Part shown: piece by piece, positions 33,405 through 42,771 of the stretch
Layout: the number at the start of each line of letters is the position of its first letter
How positions within the stretch are numbered: the stretch's first letter is position 1
DNA from: an uncultured Eisenbergiella sp.
GTDB taxonomy: Bacteria > Bacillota > Clostridia > Lachnospirales > Lachnospiraceae
Reading direction: 5' to 3'
Assembly: GCA_910585455.1 (NCBI GenBank)
Contig: CAJUEL010000031.1
Location: 1 to 57,642, forward strand
DNA: 57,642 bases
Notes under the pieces: model-generated
Told to the model about the DNA's origin: nothing
What the model saw: the letters and a program-made list of their open reading frames with translations, nothing else
Database searches by the model: none
Position numbers and translations under genes: made by a program

Positions 33405-34811
33405 ATGGCAGAATATGAAGCTTCGGAAAGGAAACAGGAGGCTGGACAGCTTTTGCCCGGCGGGAAATACCAGATTTTGAAAGCGGCAGGGAAGGGCGGT
33501 GCAGGCGAAGTGTTTTCCGTATATGACCGGAAGCTGCACAAGGTCTGGGCAGCCAAGCGGGTGAGCCGCGTAAGCCCCGGCATGGAGACGGCAGCGCTGG
33601 GAAGGATGGATGCAGAGATTTTTCCCCGGATCGTGGACGTGGTGGAGGAGGGGGAATGCAGCTATCTGATCATGGACTGGATTGAGGGAGAGACTCTGCA
33701 GGAGCGCATGGAGCGGGAGGGCGCTATGGACATGGAAGAGGGAATCCGCATTGGCATCGAGCTGTGCAGGGCGATTGCCGCGCTTCACGCCATGCAGCCC
33801 CCTCTTCTGTATCTGGACTGCAAGCCCTCCAACATCATGCTGGACAAAAACGGGGCGCTTCGGCTCATTGATTTTGGGAGCGCGCTGGAAAGTCCGGAAG
33901 CAGAGGTGATGCCGGTTTCGGGAAGCTTTGGCTACGGTGCGCCGGAGCAGTTCGGGTTGACACGGACCAGGGGCGGGAATGTCCCCCAAAAGCGCCGCGC
34001 CGACGAGCGGAGCGACATCTATGGCGTGGGCAGGACGATTTATGCCCTTTTGACCGGCATGGATCTTGCAAAGCCGCCATATGGCGCTTACCGGCTGCGG
34101 GAATGTAATCCCGCGGTTTCGGCTGCCCTTTCGAAAATTGTGGAAAAATGCACGCAGGAGCAGCCTGCAGCCCGCTATCAAACGATGGAAGCCTTAAAAG
34201 CCGATCTGGAAAAGCTGGAGCGAAACCGATTTGGTTTTTGTAAAAGGCTGGCTTCCCGCGCGGTGACAGGGCTGTTGCTGGGGCTGAGTGGCTGGCGCGT
34301 TCTCTGTTTTTATAAAATCGCGCAAAGCGCCCGGGAGCCGCTTTCGAAAAAACTGCTATTCCTTGGCATGGCAGTGCTGATAGCGGCATCAGCCCGGCTC
34401 TGGCAGTATTTTGCGGTGGAAAAAGGAAGTACAGACCTGCGCTGGGACCCGGAGCCTGTGCAGAGCGTGCTGCGCACACAGAAAAGCGCGGGCAGATGGC
34501 TGTTCGCCGTCCTTCTGGGCGCTGCCATTGCGTTTACCGCCCGCAACGGAATTTTTCCCGATCATGTGCTGGCGGAGGGAACACAGGGGCAGGCTGCAGG
34601 AGGAAAACTGCCCGTGAGCCTGCGGGATGAGAAGCTGCGCAGGCTTCTGGTAAAGGAGGGCTGTGCGCTGGAGAGCGCAAAGCCTGTTTATATCGAGCTG
34701 GATCCTGCCCGTTTTGAGCCGGGAAAGGTGCTGGAGATCCATATAACAGCCAAGGGAGAAGGGGATTGCATGCAGGAATATACCTTTTTCTATTTGCCGC
34801 ACGGGGAATAA
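33405..34811 (+). CDS. membrane Ser/Thr protein kinase without PASTA domains
   Basis: 468 residues. Kinase domain (about 20-275): Gly loop GKGGAGEVF (29-37), Lys51 in AAKRV, catalytic loop YLDCKPSN with Asp138, Lys140 and Asn143, DFG as IDFGSA (Asp156), and GAPEQF. The HRD motif is replaced by YLD, so it is an RD-minus kinase that may not need activation-loop phosphorylation. Two or three helices follow (AVTGLLLGLSGWRVLCFY, LLFLGMAVLIAASARLW, RWLFAVLLGAAIAFTA), then a short outer tail of about 90 residues with no PASTA repeats, unlike PrkC/PknB. GGGGGTGACGGC precedes the ATG. Ligand and targets unknown. Confidence 0.88.
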   Translation: MAEYEASERKQEAGQLLPGGKYQILKAAGKGGAGEVFSVYDRKLHKVWAAKRVSRVSPGMETAALGRMDAEIFPRIVDVVEEGECSYLIMDWIEGETLQERMEREGAMDMEEGIRIGIELCRAIAALHAMQPPLLYLDCKPSNIMLDKNGALRLIDFGSALESPEAEVMPVSGSFGYGAPEQFGLTRTRGGNVPQKRRADERSDIYGVGRTIYALLTGMDLAKPPYGAYRLRECNPAVSAALSKIVEKCTQEQPAARYQTMEALKADLEKLERNRFGFCKRLASRAVTGLLLGLSGWRVLCFYKIAQSAREPLSKKLLFLGMAVLIAASARLWQYFAVEKGSTDLRWDPEPVQSVLRTQKSAGRWLFAVLLGAAIAFTARNGIFPDHVLAEGTQGQAAGGKLPVSLRDEKLRRLLVKEGCALESAKPVYIELDPARFEPGKVLEIHITAKGEGDCMQEYTFFYLPHGE

Positions 34812-34815
34812 AAGA

Positions 34816-34844
34816 TTGCTTAAACAAACATTGCGTGCTAAAAT
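34816..34844 (+). promoter_or_regulatory. sigma-A promoter of ispG-polC
   Basis: TTGCTT (34816-34821), 17 bases, TAAAAT (34839-34844) with TGC before it. It restores expression of ispG and polC downstream of the inserted block. Confidence 0.6.
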
Positions 34845-34880
34845 GGGCATGACAGGAACAGGAAAAACGGAGGAGTCCCC

Positions 34881-35957
34881 ATGTACAGAGAGCATACGAG
34901 AAAAATAAAGATCGGCGACCGCACAATCGGCGGCGGCAGCCCGATTCTGATTCAATCCATGACCAATACGCCCACGGAGGATGTGGCGGCGACGGTCGCC
35001 CAGATACACCGCCTGGAGGCGGCGGGCTGCGAGATCATCCGCTGCACGGTGCCCAACGAGGCGGCGGCGCGTGCGCTGGCGGAAATCAAAAAGCAGATAT
35101 CCATTCCGCTGGTGGCGGATATCCACTTTGATTATAAAATGGCGATCGCCGCCATCGAAAACGGCGCGGATAAAATCCGGATCAACCCGGGAAACATCGG
35201 CGGAAAGGACAAGGTCCGGGCGGTGGTGGAAGCGGCGCGAAAGAAGGATATCCCGATCCGGGTCGGCGTAAACAGCGGTTCTCTGGAAAAGGAGCTGGTG
35301 GAAAAATACGGCGGCGTGACGGCGGAGGGCATCGTGGAGAGCGCGCTGGATAAGGTGCGCATGATTGAGGAGGAGGGCTATCACAATCTGGTGATCAGCA
35401 TCAAGTCCTCGGATGTGATGATGTGCGTCAGAGCGCATGAGCTTTTGGCGCCGAAGACGGACTATCCGCTGCATGTGGGCATTACCGAGGCGGGCACCGT
35501 ATTTTCAGGCAACATCAAATCCGCGATAGGGCTGGGGCTCATACTCAATCAGGGAATCGGCGATACGATCCGGGTATCTCTGACCGGGGACGTGGCAGAA
35601 GAGGTGAAGTCGGCAAAGCTCATCCTGCGCACCCTTGGACTTCGGCAGGGCGGCATAGAGGTGGTGAGCTGTCCCACCTGCGGCAGGACGAAGATCGACC
35701 AGATTTCCCTCGCCAATCAGGTGGAAACGCTGGCGACAGAATTTTCCGACTTAAACCTCAAGGTGGCGGTGATGGGATGTGTCGTCAACGGACCGGGGGA
35801 AGCCAGAGAAGCCGATCTGGGAATCGCGGGCGGTATCGGAGAAGGGCTGCTGTTTCGTAAAGGGGAAATCATCCGGAAGCTTCCGGAAGTAGAATTCATC
35901 CCCGCTCTGCGGCAGGAGCTGGAAAAGGAGCGGGAGCGTGTACGGCAAACCGTGTGA
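34881..35957 (+). CDS. ispG: 4-hydroxy-3-methylbut-2-enyl diphosphate synthase
   Basis: Converts MEcPP to HMBPP in the MEP pathway with a 4Fe-4S cluster. 358 residues; TIM-barrel N-terminal part (GGGSPILIQSMTNTPTEDV, then LVADIHFDYKMA) and cluster ligands Cys264 and Cys267 (SCPTCGR) and Cys300 (MGCVVNGPGEA), with the fourth ligand Glu expected further on. GGAGG lies nine bases upstream. Same pathway as dxr at 25173. It overlaps or abuts polC as usual in Clostridia. Confidence 0.96.
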   Translation: MYREHTRKIKIGDRTIGGGSPILIQSMTNTPTEDVAATVAQIHRLEAAGCEIIRCTVPNEAAARALAEIKKQISIPLVADIHFDYKMAIAAIENGADKIRINPGNIGGKDKVRAVVEAARKKDIPIRVGVNSGSLEKELVEKYGGVTAEGIVESALDKVRMIEEEGYHNLVISIKSSDVMMCVRAHELLAPKTDYPLHVGITEAGTVFSGNIKSAIGLGLILNQGIGDTIRVSLTGDVAEEVKSAKLILRTLGLRQGGIEVVSCPTCGRTKIDQISLANQVETLATEFSDLNLKVAVMGCVVNGPGEAREADLGIAGGIGEGLLFRKGEIIRKLPEVEFIPALRQELEKERERVRQTV

Positions 35958-35980
35958 AAAGTTATCAGGGGACGGATGGT

Positions 35981-38900
35981 ATGAATAAAGGATTTCTGGA
36001 GGTATTTCCCGGCCTGAAGCTGGATGGCGGCATGCGGGATTTATTTGAAATGGTGACGGTGGAACGGGTGACCGCGACCCGGCAGAAGGATCTGGTGCGG
36101 ATTTACATAGGCTGTGAAAGGCTGATCGCCAAGCGGCAGATTTTTGATATGGAGGCGGAGATCAAAAAGCAGCTTTTTCCAAACTGCAATATCACGATCA
36201 AAATATATGAAAAATTCCGGCTTTCCGCGCAGTACAATGCGCCGAAGCTTTTTGAGGCATATCAGGACAGCATCCTTTTGGAATTGAAGGAGTGCAGTCC
36301 GGTGGAATACAGCATTTTTAAAAATGCGAAGCTGGACTTTTTAGAAAACGGCAGAATGGAGATGACGGTGGCGGATACGGTCATCTCTCATGAGCGCTGT
36401 CCGGAACTGGTGCGGATTCTGGAAAAAATTTTTACGGAGCGCTGCGGCATTCTGCTGGAGGTGCTGCCCCGGTATGAGGAACCCAAAAAGAACCGGCGGA
36501 AAGAGGAAGAGGAGCTGATGGTGCTGCGTCGGGCGGCAGAGATCGCCCGGCACACACAGGGGGGACAGGACGGGGAACCTGGAAAGGCGCCGGAGGTCTT
36601 TGCGGTTCCGGAAGCGGCGGCTGCCGGCGGTATGGACGAGGGGTATGAAGCCTATCTGGCGGGAGTCGGCTCGGCGGCTTTAGAGGCGCCATTTGCGGAC
36701 GGCACAGTGGTTTCTCCCGCAGATATGGCGTTATCGGGCAGCATGTCGGCCCCCTTTGGAGATTCTGCCACGGAAAGAGGAGCAGATAACGCGGGACAGG
36801 CGCAGAGAGCGGCGACGGAGCGGATTCCTGCCCAGGGCGGCGGCAGCGGCTTCGGAAGCAGAGGAAGGAGCGCAGGCAAATACGGCAAAGGCAGATTTGA
36901 CCGCAGCGAGAGCAGGAGCGATTATCGGCGGGCCGCGAAAAAGAGCGACAATCCGGACGTGCTCTATGGGCGGGATTTTGAGGAAGACGCCATTCCCATT
37001 GAGGATATCATCGGTGAAATGGGCGAGGTGGTCATCCGGGGTAAAATTCTGACGCTGGACAAACGGGAGATCCGGAACGAACGGACGATCCTGATTTTTG
37101 ACGTGACGGATTTTACGGATACCATGACGATCAAGATTTTCACCCTGAACGAACAGGTTGCAGAGGTGACGGAAGGAATCAAGCCGGGCGCTTTTGTCAA
37201 GATCAAGGGGCTGACCATGGTGGACAAGTTCGACGGGGAGCTGACGATCGGCTCCATCGTGGGCGTCAAAAGGATTGCGGATTTTACCAGCGTCCGGATG
37301 GATCATTCCCTCCGTAAGCGGGTGGAGCTGCACTGCCATACGAAGATGAGCGACATGGACGGCGTATCCGAGGCGAAGGATATCATTAAGCGCGCCTATC
37401 AGTGGGGGCATCCGGCGATCGCCATCACGGATCATGGCGTGGTACAGTCCTTCCCCGATGCGAACCACCTGGTGGAGGATTTGTGGAAGGCGGAAAAGGA
37501 AAAGCGCAAGGCGGCAGGAGAGGAAAATCCGGACCGAAACGACTTTTTTAAGGTCCTTTACGGCTGTGAGGGATATCTGGTGGACGATTTAAAGGAGATC
37601 GTCACCGGCGATGCAGGACAGATGCTTCGCTGCTCTTATGTGGTGTTTGATATTGAGACCACGGGCTTTTCTCCGGTAAAAAATAAAATCATTGAAATCG
37701 GTGCGGTGAAGGTGGAGGACGGCAAAATTGTGGATCGTTTTTCTTCCTTTGTCAATCCTGACGTGCCGATCCCCTTCCGGATCGAACAGCTCACCGGCAT
37801 CAATGATGAGATGGTCATGGGTGCGCCGCCCATCGAAGAGGTGCTGCCCGCGTTTTTACAATTCTGCGAGGGTACGGTCTTTGTGGCGCACAATGCGAGC
37901 TTTGACATGAGCTTCATTCTGGAGAACGCGCGGCGGCAGGGGATTTTACTGACGCCGACCTATGTGGATACGGTAGGCATTGCCAGAGTGCTTTTGCCCA
38001 ATCAGGCGAAGCATACGCTGGACGCGGTGGCAAAAACCATGGGCGTTTCCCTGGAGAACCATCACCGGGCGGTGGACGATGCGGAGGCTACGGCGGAGAT
38101 TTTCGTGAAGTTCATTCCGATGCTGGAGGAAAAGAAGTGTCACACGCTGGCAGAGGTGAACCATCTGGGAGATTCCAGCCCTGATATCGTGAAGCGCCTT
38201 CCCGCATACCATGTGATTTTTCTGGCAAAAAACGATACCGGGCGGGTGAATCTGTATACGCTGGTGTCGGAGTCCCATCTGACCTATTTTCACAAGATGC
38301 CCCGGGTTCCCAAGAGCCTGTTAAACAAACACAGGGAAGGGCTGATCGTGGGCAGCGCCTGTGAGGCGGGGGAGCTGTACCGGGCGATTCTGGATGAAAA
38401 ATCCGATGCGGACATCGCGCGGATCGTGAACTATTACGACTACCTGGAGATTCAGCCTACCGGAAACAACATGTTCATGATCGCCTCGGAGAAGATCGAA
38501 AACGTCAATTCCGTGGAGGATATCCAGAACATCAACCGCCGCATTGTCCATCTGGGAGAGCAGTTTAACAAGCCCGTGGTGGCGACCTGTGACGTGCATT
38601 TTCTGGACCCGGCGGATGAGGTATACAGAAGGATCATCATGGCGGGCAAGGGCTTTAAGGATGCGGACGAGCAGGCCCCGCTGTATTTGCGGACCACGGA
38701 GGAAATGCTGGAGGAGTTTTCCTATCTGGGCAGTGAAAAGGCGGAAGAGGTGGTCATCACCAACACCAATTTTATCGCGGACCAGATTGAGACGATCTCT
38801 CCGGTGCGGCCAGACAAGTGTCCTCCGGTCATTCCCGACAGCGACAGGACGCTGACGGAGATCTGTTACCGCAAGGCCCATGAGCTGTACGGGGAGGAGC

Positions 38901-40720
38901 TACCGCAGATTGTGGTGGACCGTCTGGAGAAGGAATTGCATTCCATTATATCAAACGGCTTCGCGGTCATGTATATCATCGCCCAGAAGCTGGTGTGGAA
39001 ATCCGTGGAGGACGGTTATCTGGTGGGCTCCCGGGGATCCGTGGGTTCTTCTCTGGTGGCGTTTATGGCGGGCATCACGGAGGTAAATTCCTTAAGCGCC
39101 CACTATCGTTGCCCGCACTGTCATTATTATGACTTTGATTCGCCGGAAGTGAAAGCCTTTTCCGGCAATGCGGGCTGCGATATGCCGGACAAAGACTGCC
39201 CGGTCTGCGGCAAGCCGCTTGTAAAGGACGGCTTTGACATTCCGTTTGAAACCTTTCTGGGCTTTAAAGGGGACAAGGAGCCGGATATTGACCTGAATTT
39301 TTCCGGAGAATACCAGAGTAAAGCGCATAAATATACGGAGGTTATTTTCGGCGCCGGACAGACCTACCGGGCTGGGACCATCGGCACGCTGGCGGATAAG
39401 ACGGCGTTCGGTTATGTGAAAAATTATTACGAGGAACGGGGCAGCAAAAAGCGCACCTGTGAAATCAACCGGATCGTGCAGGGCTGTACCGGCATCCGCA
39501 GGAGCACCGGACAGCATCCCGGCGGCATTGTGGTGCTGCCGGTGGGAGAGGACATCAATTCCTTCACGCCCACCCAGCATCCGGCGAACGATATGACGAC
39601 GGATATCGTCACCACCCATTTTGACTATCATTCCATCGACCATAACCTGTTGAAGCTGGATATTCTGGGACACGATGATCCGACGATGATCCGCATGCTG
39701 CAGGATCTGACCGGCATCGATCCGACGAAGATTCCGCTGGATGATCCTCAGGTCATGAGCCTGTTTCAGAATACGTCCGCGCTGGGCATCACGCCGGAGC
39801 AGATCGACGGCTGCCCGGTGGGCTCGCTGGGGATTCCGGAATTCGGTACGGATTTCGTCATACAGATGCTTTTGGATACAAAGCCTCAGTGCCTTTCCGA
39901 TCTGATCCGGATTTCCGGACTGGGACATGGCACGGATGTGTGGCTGGGGAATGCGCAGACGCTGATTCAGGAGGGAAAGGCGACCATTTCCACTGCCGTC
40001 TGCTGCCGTGACGATATCATGATTTATCTGATCAACAAGGGGATGGAGCCCAGCCTTTCCTTCACCACGATGGAGAGCGTGCGGAAAGGGAAGGGCTTAA
40101 AGCCTGAAATGGAGGAGGCGATGATCGCGGCGGGCGTGCCAGACTGGTATATCTGGTCCTGCAAAAAGATCAAGTACATGTTCCCCAAGGCGCATGCCGC
40201 CGCCTATGTGATGATGGCGTGGCGCATCGCCTATTGCAAGATCAACTATCCGCTGGCTTATTACGCCGCGTTTTTCTCCATCCGGGCGTCAGGGTTTTCC
40301 TATGAGATCATGTGCCAGGGGCAAAAGCATCTGGAGGAGGTTATGGCGGATTACAAGCGCCGGAATGATTCCCTGACCCAAAAGGAGCAGGGTACGATGC
40401 GGGATATGAAAATCGTGCAGGAAATGTATGCCAGAGGCTTTGAGTTTGTGCCCATCGATATTTTCAAAGCGCATTCCCGCAATTTCCAGATCATGGACGG
40501 GAAGCTCATGCCTTCCTTAAACAGCATTGACGGATTGGGAGAGAAGGCGGCGGACGCAATCGTGGAAGCGGCGAAGGACGGTCCGTTTTTGAGCAAGGAC
40601 GATTTCAGGGACCGCACCAAGGCGAGCAAAACGATCACGGATCTGTTGGATACGCTGGGCATTTTGAACGGTCTGCCGGAATCCAACCAGATCAGCCTGT
40701 TTGATTATCTGGTATCGTAA
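35981..40720 (+). CDS. polC: DNA polymerase III, PolC-type alpha subunit
   Basis: Replicative polymerase of low-GC Gram-positives with built-in 3'-5' exonuclease. About 1579 residues: N-terminal domain (1-190), a Gly/Arg/Ala-rich linker (about 190-320), OB fold (about 345-440), PHP domain start ELHCHTKMSDMDG (about 449) interrupted by the exonuclease (FDIETTGF with Asp557/Glu559, ending near HHRAVDDAEAT), PHP remainder, Zn cluster CPHC...CPVC (about 1043-1075), catalytic DIDLNF (about 1101), and C-terminal helix-hairpin-helix. The extreme C-terminus NQISLFDYL is a sliding-clamp-binding motif. The start at 35981 has AGGGGA upstream; a GTG at 35954 overlapping the ispG stop is the alternative (1588 residues). 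Confidence 0.96.
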   Translation: MNKGFLEVFPGLKLDGGMRDLFEMVTVERVTATRQKDLVRIYIGCERLIAKRQIFDMEAEIKKQLFPNCNITIKIYEKFRLSAQYNAPKLFEAYQDSILLELKECSPVEYSIFKNAKLDFLENGRMEMTVADTVISHERCPELVRILEKIFTERCGILLEVLPRYEEPKKNRRKEEEELMVLRRAAEIARHTQGGQDGEPGKAPEVFAVPEAAAAGGMDEGYEAYLAGVGSAALEAPFADGTVVSPADMALSGSMSAPFGDSATERGADNAGQAQRAATERIPAQGGGSGFGSRGRSAGKYGKGRFDRSESRSDYRRAAKKSDNPDVLYGRDFEEDAIPIEDIIGEMGEVVIRGKILTLDKREIRNERTILIFDVTDFTDTMTIKIFTLNEQVAEVTEGIKPGAFVKIKGLTMVDKFDGELTIGSIVGVKRIADFTSVRMDHSLRKRVELHCHTKMSDMDGVSEAKDIIKRAYQWGHPAIAITDHGVVQSFPDANHLVEDLWKAEKEKRKAAGEENPDRNDFFKVLYGCEGYLVDDLKEIVTGDAGQMLRCSYVVFDIETTGFSPVKNKIIEIGAVKVEDGKIVDRFSSFVNPDVPIPFRIEQLTGINDEMVMGAPPIEEVLPAFLQFCEGTVFVAHNASFDMSFILENARRQGILLTPTYVDTVGIARVLLPNQAKHTLDAVAKTMGVSLENHHRAVDDAEATAEIFVKFIPMLEEKKCHTLAEVNHLGDSSPDIVKRLPAYHVIFLAKNDTGRVNLYTLVSESHLTYFHKMPRVPKSLLNKHREGLIVGSACEAGELYRAILDEKSDADIARIVNYYDYLEIQPTGNNMFMIASEKIENVNSVEDIQNINRRIVHLGEQFNKPVVATCDVHFLDPADEVYRRIIMAGKGFKDADEQAPLYLRTTEEMLEEFSYLGSEKAEEVVITNTNFIADQIETISPVRPDKCPPVIPDSDRTLTEICYRKAHELYGEELPQIVVDRLEKELHSIISNGFAVMYIIAQKLVWKSVEDGYLVGSRGSVGSSLVAFMAGITEVNSLSAHYRCPHCHYYDFDSPEVKAFSGNAGCDMPDKDCPVCGKPLVKDGFDIPFETFLGFKGDKEPDIDLNFSGEYQSKAHKYTEVIFGAGQTYRAGTIGTLADKTAFGYVKNYYEERGSKKRTCEINRIVQGCTGIRRSTGQHPGGIVVLPVGEDINSFTPTQHPANDMTTDIVTTHFDYHSIDHNLLKLDILGHDDPTMIRMLQDLTGIDPTKIPLDDPQVMSLFQNTSALGITPEQIDGCPVGSLGIPEFGTDFVIQMLLDTKPQCLSDLIRISGLGHGTDVWLGNAQTLIQEGKATISTAVCCRDDIMIYLINKGMEPSLSFTTMESVRKGKGLKPEMEEAMIAAGVPDWYIWSCKKIKYMFPKAHAAAYVMMAWRIAYCKINYPLAYYAAFFSIRASGFSYEIMCQGQKHLEEVMADYKRRNDSLTQKEQGTMRDMKIVQEMYARGFEFVPIDIFKAHSRNFQIMDGKLMPSLNSIDGLGEKAADAIVEAAKDGPFLSKDDFRDRTKASKTITDLLDTLGILNGLPESNQISLFDYLVS

Positions 40721-40761
40721 CGGTCTGTCATTTTGGCGGTCGCATATAGTGAGGAGAAAAT

Positions 40762-41610
40762 ATGGCGAAGAATCTGGAGCTTTATGAAAAGAAGATGCTT
40801 GCGGATCAGGAATTTCCGATCCAGCTTTCGGTTGACAGATGTCATAGCAAGGGCAGGTATTTTGCCGCTCACTGGCATGAACAGATCGAGCTGCACTATG
40901 TGGTGCGGGGGCAGACTGTCATAAAGCTGGAGCAGGAGGAGCTTGCCGCGAAGGAAGGGGATCTCATCGTCGCAAACAGCAATGTCCTGCATGAGGGATA
41001 TTGTCCCGGCACGGATATGGAAACGATGGTGGCGATCTTTGACATGGAAGACTTTTCAAGGGAGCTTGCGGATAAAAACATCATTTTCCGTCCGATCATT
41101 TCCGCCGATCCGGAAATCAGCAGAATTATGCTTCATATTTATGAGGAGCATCAAAAGAAAGAGATCGGCTATCGTCTGGTCTGCAAGGGGGAGCTTTTAA
41201 AGCTCGTTGCCTATCTGGTGCGGAACGATGCGCTGGAGATGCTCTCAGAGGAAGACAGCATGAAACGGCGCAAAAAGCTGGAGAGGCTCAATACGGTCTA
41301 TCAGTATATTGAGGGCCATTATGCGGATCCCATTTCCAATTGCGAGCTGGCGGAGCTGGTGCATCTGAGCGAGGGACGCTTCTGCCATATTTTTAAGGAG
41401 AGCGTTGGCGTTGCGCCGCTGCAATATATCAATGAGCTGCGTCTGAACAAGGCGATGCATCTGATCAGGAAAGGAAGCTTTACCGCGACGGAGGCGGCGG
41501 AGGCGGTGGGCTTTTCGGATTATAATAATTTCGGGCGCATGTTCCGCCGGTACTTCGGCTGTACGCCGATGGAGATAAAAAAAACAGGGGCGAACGCAGA
41601 AAACAGATAA
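40762..41610 (+). CDS. AraC-family transcriptional regulator
   Basis: 282 residues: N-terminal cupin sensor (about 35-110, AAHWHEQIELHYVVRG) and C-terminal double helix-turn-helix (about 175-278) with ISNCELAELVHLSEGRFCHI and ending GFSDYNNFGRMFRRYFGCTP. TGAGGAGAA precedes the ATG. It lies 41 bases after polC but is functionally tied to the sugar gene set that follows, which it probably activates in response to a sugar-type ligand. A hairpin starts at its stop codon and a terminator follows 50 bases later. Confidence 0.92.
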   Translation: MAKNLELYEKKMLADQEFPIQLSVDRCHSKGRYFAAHWHEQIELHYVVRGQTVIKLEQEELAAKEGDLIVANSNVLHEGYCPGTDMETMVAIFDMEDFSRELADKNIIFRPIISADPEISRIMLHIYEEHQKKEIGYRLVCKGELLKLVAYLVRNDALEMLSEEDSMKRRKKLERLNTVYQYIEGHYADPISNCELAELVHLSEGRFCHIFKESVGVAPLQYINELRLNKAMHLIRKGSFTATEAAEAVGFSDYNNFGRMFRRYFGCTPMEIKKTGANAENR

Positions 41611-41635
41611 CCGTTTGGACGGAGCCAAACGGTTA
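41608..41635. other. perfect inverted repeat at the end of the AraC gene
   Basis: TAACCGTTTGG (41608-41618) and CCAAACGGTTA (41625-41635) around ACGGAG. It includes the AraC stop codon and has no T-run, so it may be a first stem of the termination region or a binding site for the sugar operon. Confidence 0.5.
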
Positions 41636-41661
41636 CAAAAACAGCAAAATCGTATGAGTTT

Positions 41662-41706
41662 ACAGCAGAAGAAAGCTATCTTTCTTCTGCTGTGTTTTTG
41701 TATAAT
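41662..41706 (+). terminator. terminator, with a -10 box for the sugar operon directly after it
   Basis: Perfect 14-bp arms ACAGCAGAAGAAAG (41662-41675) and CTTTCTTCTGCTGT (41680-41693), loop CTAT, then GTTTTTG. A perfect TATAAT follows at 41701-41706 without a recognisable -35, which would suit an AraC-activated promoter about 95 bases before the first sugar gene. Confidence 0.75.
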
Positions 41707-41799
41707 ATCGATAACCTCGATTGTGTGGAAAGGGCAATTTTGCACATTGAGAAAAGAGGGTTATTTGTGACTAGTTACAAGCAACAGGAGGGTAATGAG

Positions 41800-42771
41800 A
41801 TGAAATTAGGAACATTTACGGTGGTTCTGGGGGATATGGCGCTGGATGATGCGTGCAGCTTCCTGGAATCCAACGGCGTGCAGATGGTGGAAATCGGCTG
41901 CGGCGGCTTCCCCGGCAAGGCGCACTGTGACGCGGCAGCGCTTTTGGCGGACGAGAATAAGCAGAAGGAATTCCTTGACACGATCCATAAGCACAACCTG
42001 GAAATCAGCGCCTTAAGCAGCCATGGCAACATGGTGCATCCGGATCCGGAAATCGCGAAGAAATTTGACGACGACCTGACCAATGCGATTTTGCTGGCGG
42101 AGAAGCTGGGCGTTCCCGTGGTCAACACGTTTTCAGGCTGCCCCGGCGGAAGCCCACAGGACAAGACGCCCAACTGGGTGACATGCCCCTGGCCGGATGA
42201 TTTTTCACAGATTCTGGAGTATCAGTGGAACGAGGTTCTGATTCCTTACTGGAAGAAGAAGGTTGCCTTTGCGAAGGAGCACGGCATCCATAAGATCGCG
42301 CTGGAGCTGCATCCGGGCTTCTGCGTTTATAACACCAGGACGCTGCTTCGCTTAAGAGAAGCGGTGGGACCGGAAATCGGCGCGAATTTTGATCCCAGCC
42401 ACTTGATCTGGCAGGGTATGGACCCTTGTGTCTGCATCCGGGAACTGGGCAAGGCGGGCGCGCTGTTCCATTTCCATGCCAAGGACACGAAGGTGGATCC
42501 CACCAATACGGCGGTCAACGGCGTGCTGGATACGACGCATTACGGCAACGAGATCGAACGCTCCTGGATTTTCCGCTCCGTGGGGTACGGAAACGGCGAA
42601 GAGTACTGGAAAGCGATCGCTTCCGAGCTGCGTCTGGCAGGTTACGACTATGCGATCAGCATCGAACATGAGGATAGCCTGATGTCCGGAAGAGAAGGGC
42701 TTTTAAAGGCGATCGATTGTCTGAAAAATGTACTGATTTTTGAAGAGAGAGGAAGTATGTACTGGGCATGA
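41800..42771 (+). CDS. sugar phosphate isomerase/epimerase-type TIM barrel (first)
   Basis: 323-residue AP_endonuc_2-fold (xylose isomerase-like TIM barrel) protein. Metal-binding positions are visible in order: ALELHPGF (Glu), NFDPSHLIWQG (Asp/His), FHFHAKD (His) and SIEHED (Glu). Such proteins isomerise, epimerise or cleave keto-sugars and act with Gfo/Idh dehydrogenases. AGGAGGG eight bases upstream selects ATG 41800. It overlaps the next dehydrogenase gene by four bases, so the two products probably act in sequence. The substrate cannot be told from sequence; cytoplasmic. Confidence 0.88.
   Translation: MKLGTFTVVLGDMALDDACSFLESNGVQMVEIGCGGFPGKAHCDAAALLADENKQKEFLDTIHKHNLEISALSSHGNMVHPDPEIAKKFDDDLTNAILLAEKLGVPVVNTFSGCPGGSPQDKTPNWVTCPWPDDFSQILEYQWNEVLIPYWKKKVAFAKEHGIHKIALELHPGFCVYNTRTLLRLREAVGPEIGANFDPSHLIWQGMDPCVCIRELGKAGALFHFHAKDTKVDPTNTAVNGVLDTTHYGNEIERSWIFRSVGYGNGEEYWKAIASELRLAGYDYAISIEHEDSLMSGREGLLKAIDCLKNVLIFEERGSMYWA

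Noticed and set aside
32706..34181. 491-codon open frame opposite the PP2C and kinase genes
   Set aside because: Pro/Arg/Cys-rich product spanning two clear genes; no ribosome binding site or domain.
34389..35474. 361-codon open frame opposite ispG
   Set aside because: Shadow of ispG and the end of the kinase gene; Arg/His-rich without motifs.
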